A stretch of 64,000 nucleotides of DNA, from contig SADC01001377.1 of assembly GCA_004194705.1 (NCBI GenBank), forward strand, positions 186,001 through 250,000, written 5' to 3'. This DNA is from Ditylenchus dipsaci (taxonomy: Eukaryota > Nematoda > Chromadorea > Rhabditida > Anguinidae). The notes beneath the pieces are model-generated. The model saw nothing but the letters and a program-made list of their open reading frames with translations. It was not told the DNA's origin and searched no databases. Below, piece after piece: positions 63,658 through 64,000 of this stretch (the first letter of the stretch is position 1; the number at the start of each line of letters is the position of its first letter). Both the position numbers and the translations under genes were made by a program.

Positions 63658-64000
63658 GGGGTACACATCTAATAGCGAATAGATGATCTCTCAGGTTCGA
63701 CACCCAGTTAGTGCATAACCTATACTTTTACTCTATATTTTTTAAGTAAGTTCACTGACTATTAAGGTCAAAAACTATCTAGGAATTGATTGGAATCAAT
63801 TCAAGCACTGCAGTCACCAAATTCCCTAATTTTGGTAGTTCGTGCAAATGACCATCCAAATGAAAGGAAACTATCCAAAATGATGCATACTTAGTTTTAT
63901 ATTGCCTCAACGACTACCAATTTTATTTATTTGTCGACGCTTTAGTAACTTTCTAGAGTAAGAATTTCACGAGGAACCAGATAGAAATTTTCCACGCCAC
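63658..64000. other. No gene seen
   Basis: AT-rich right edge of the window without a supported exon or repeat. Confidence 0.4.

Overview
This is a eukaryotic, almost certainly animal, window: AT-rich, with genes split into many small exons by short introns (often about 40-70 bp) that end in TTTTCAG or TTTTTAG. Small introns with this acceptor, acceptor-like TTTTCAG sites just 5' of several start codons, a cluster of multi-membrane-span proteins and a MULE-type transposase together look nematode-like. This is inference; no rRNA, mitochondrial or diagnostic marker is present to fix the species. Open frames without introns are rare, so most long ORFs here are repeats or readthroughs.

Layout, left to right: a lysine-rich coiled-coil gene on the minus strand (740-3209); a repeat block with tRNA-derived sequence (3.4-5.3 kb); a KDM4/JMJD2-type histone demethylase on the plus strand (6.6-15.4 kb) with JmjN, JmjC, extended PHD and double Tudor parts; a LAPTM-like small membrane protein (minus, 16.7-18.7 kb); a repeat-rich stretch (18.7-25.7 kb); a run of multi-span membrane protein exons on the plus strand (25.7-33.0 kb) broken by a TIR transposon with its own spliced ORF (30.6-31.9 kb); an ERMP1-like M28 metallopeptidase (minus, 34.2-39.6 kb) lacking its 5' part; a last exon with a CPLC motif (minus, 40.0 kb); a MADF-domain gene (plus, 40.8-44.1 kb) broken by a stop codon and two foldback insertions; a large nested repeat zone (44.3-53.2 kb) including a MULE-type transposon with a 9-bp target duplication; a LUC7-like U1 snRNP splicing factor (minus, 54.5-58.7 kb); a RAD17-like checkpoint clamp loader (plus, 59.3-62.7 kb); and repeats to the end.

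The host genes are ordinary cell housekeeping (chromatin, splicing, DNA damage checkpoint, ER protease) and do not form an operon-like pathway. The striking part is the repeat fraction. At least six unrelated-looking element families share one design: long inverted arms built from short tandem repeats, folding into a hairpin, flanked by 7-9 bp direct repeats. This resembles Drosophila Foldback (FB) elements, and one of them carries a MULE-like transposase. Several 1-base frame breaks in conserved exons, often at homopolymers, suggest either residual assembly errors or recent decay.
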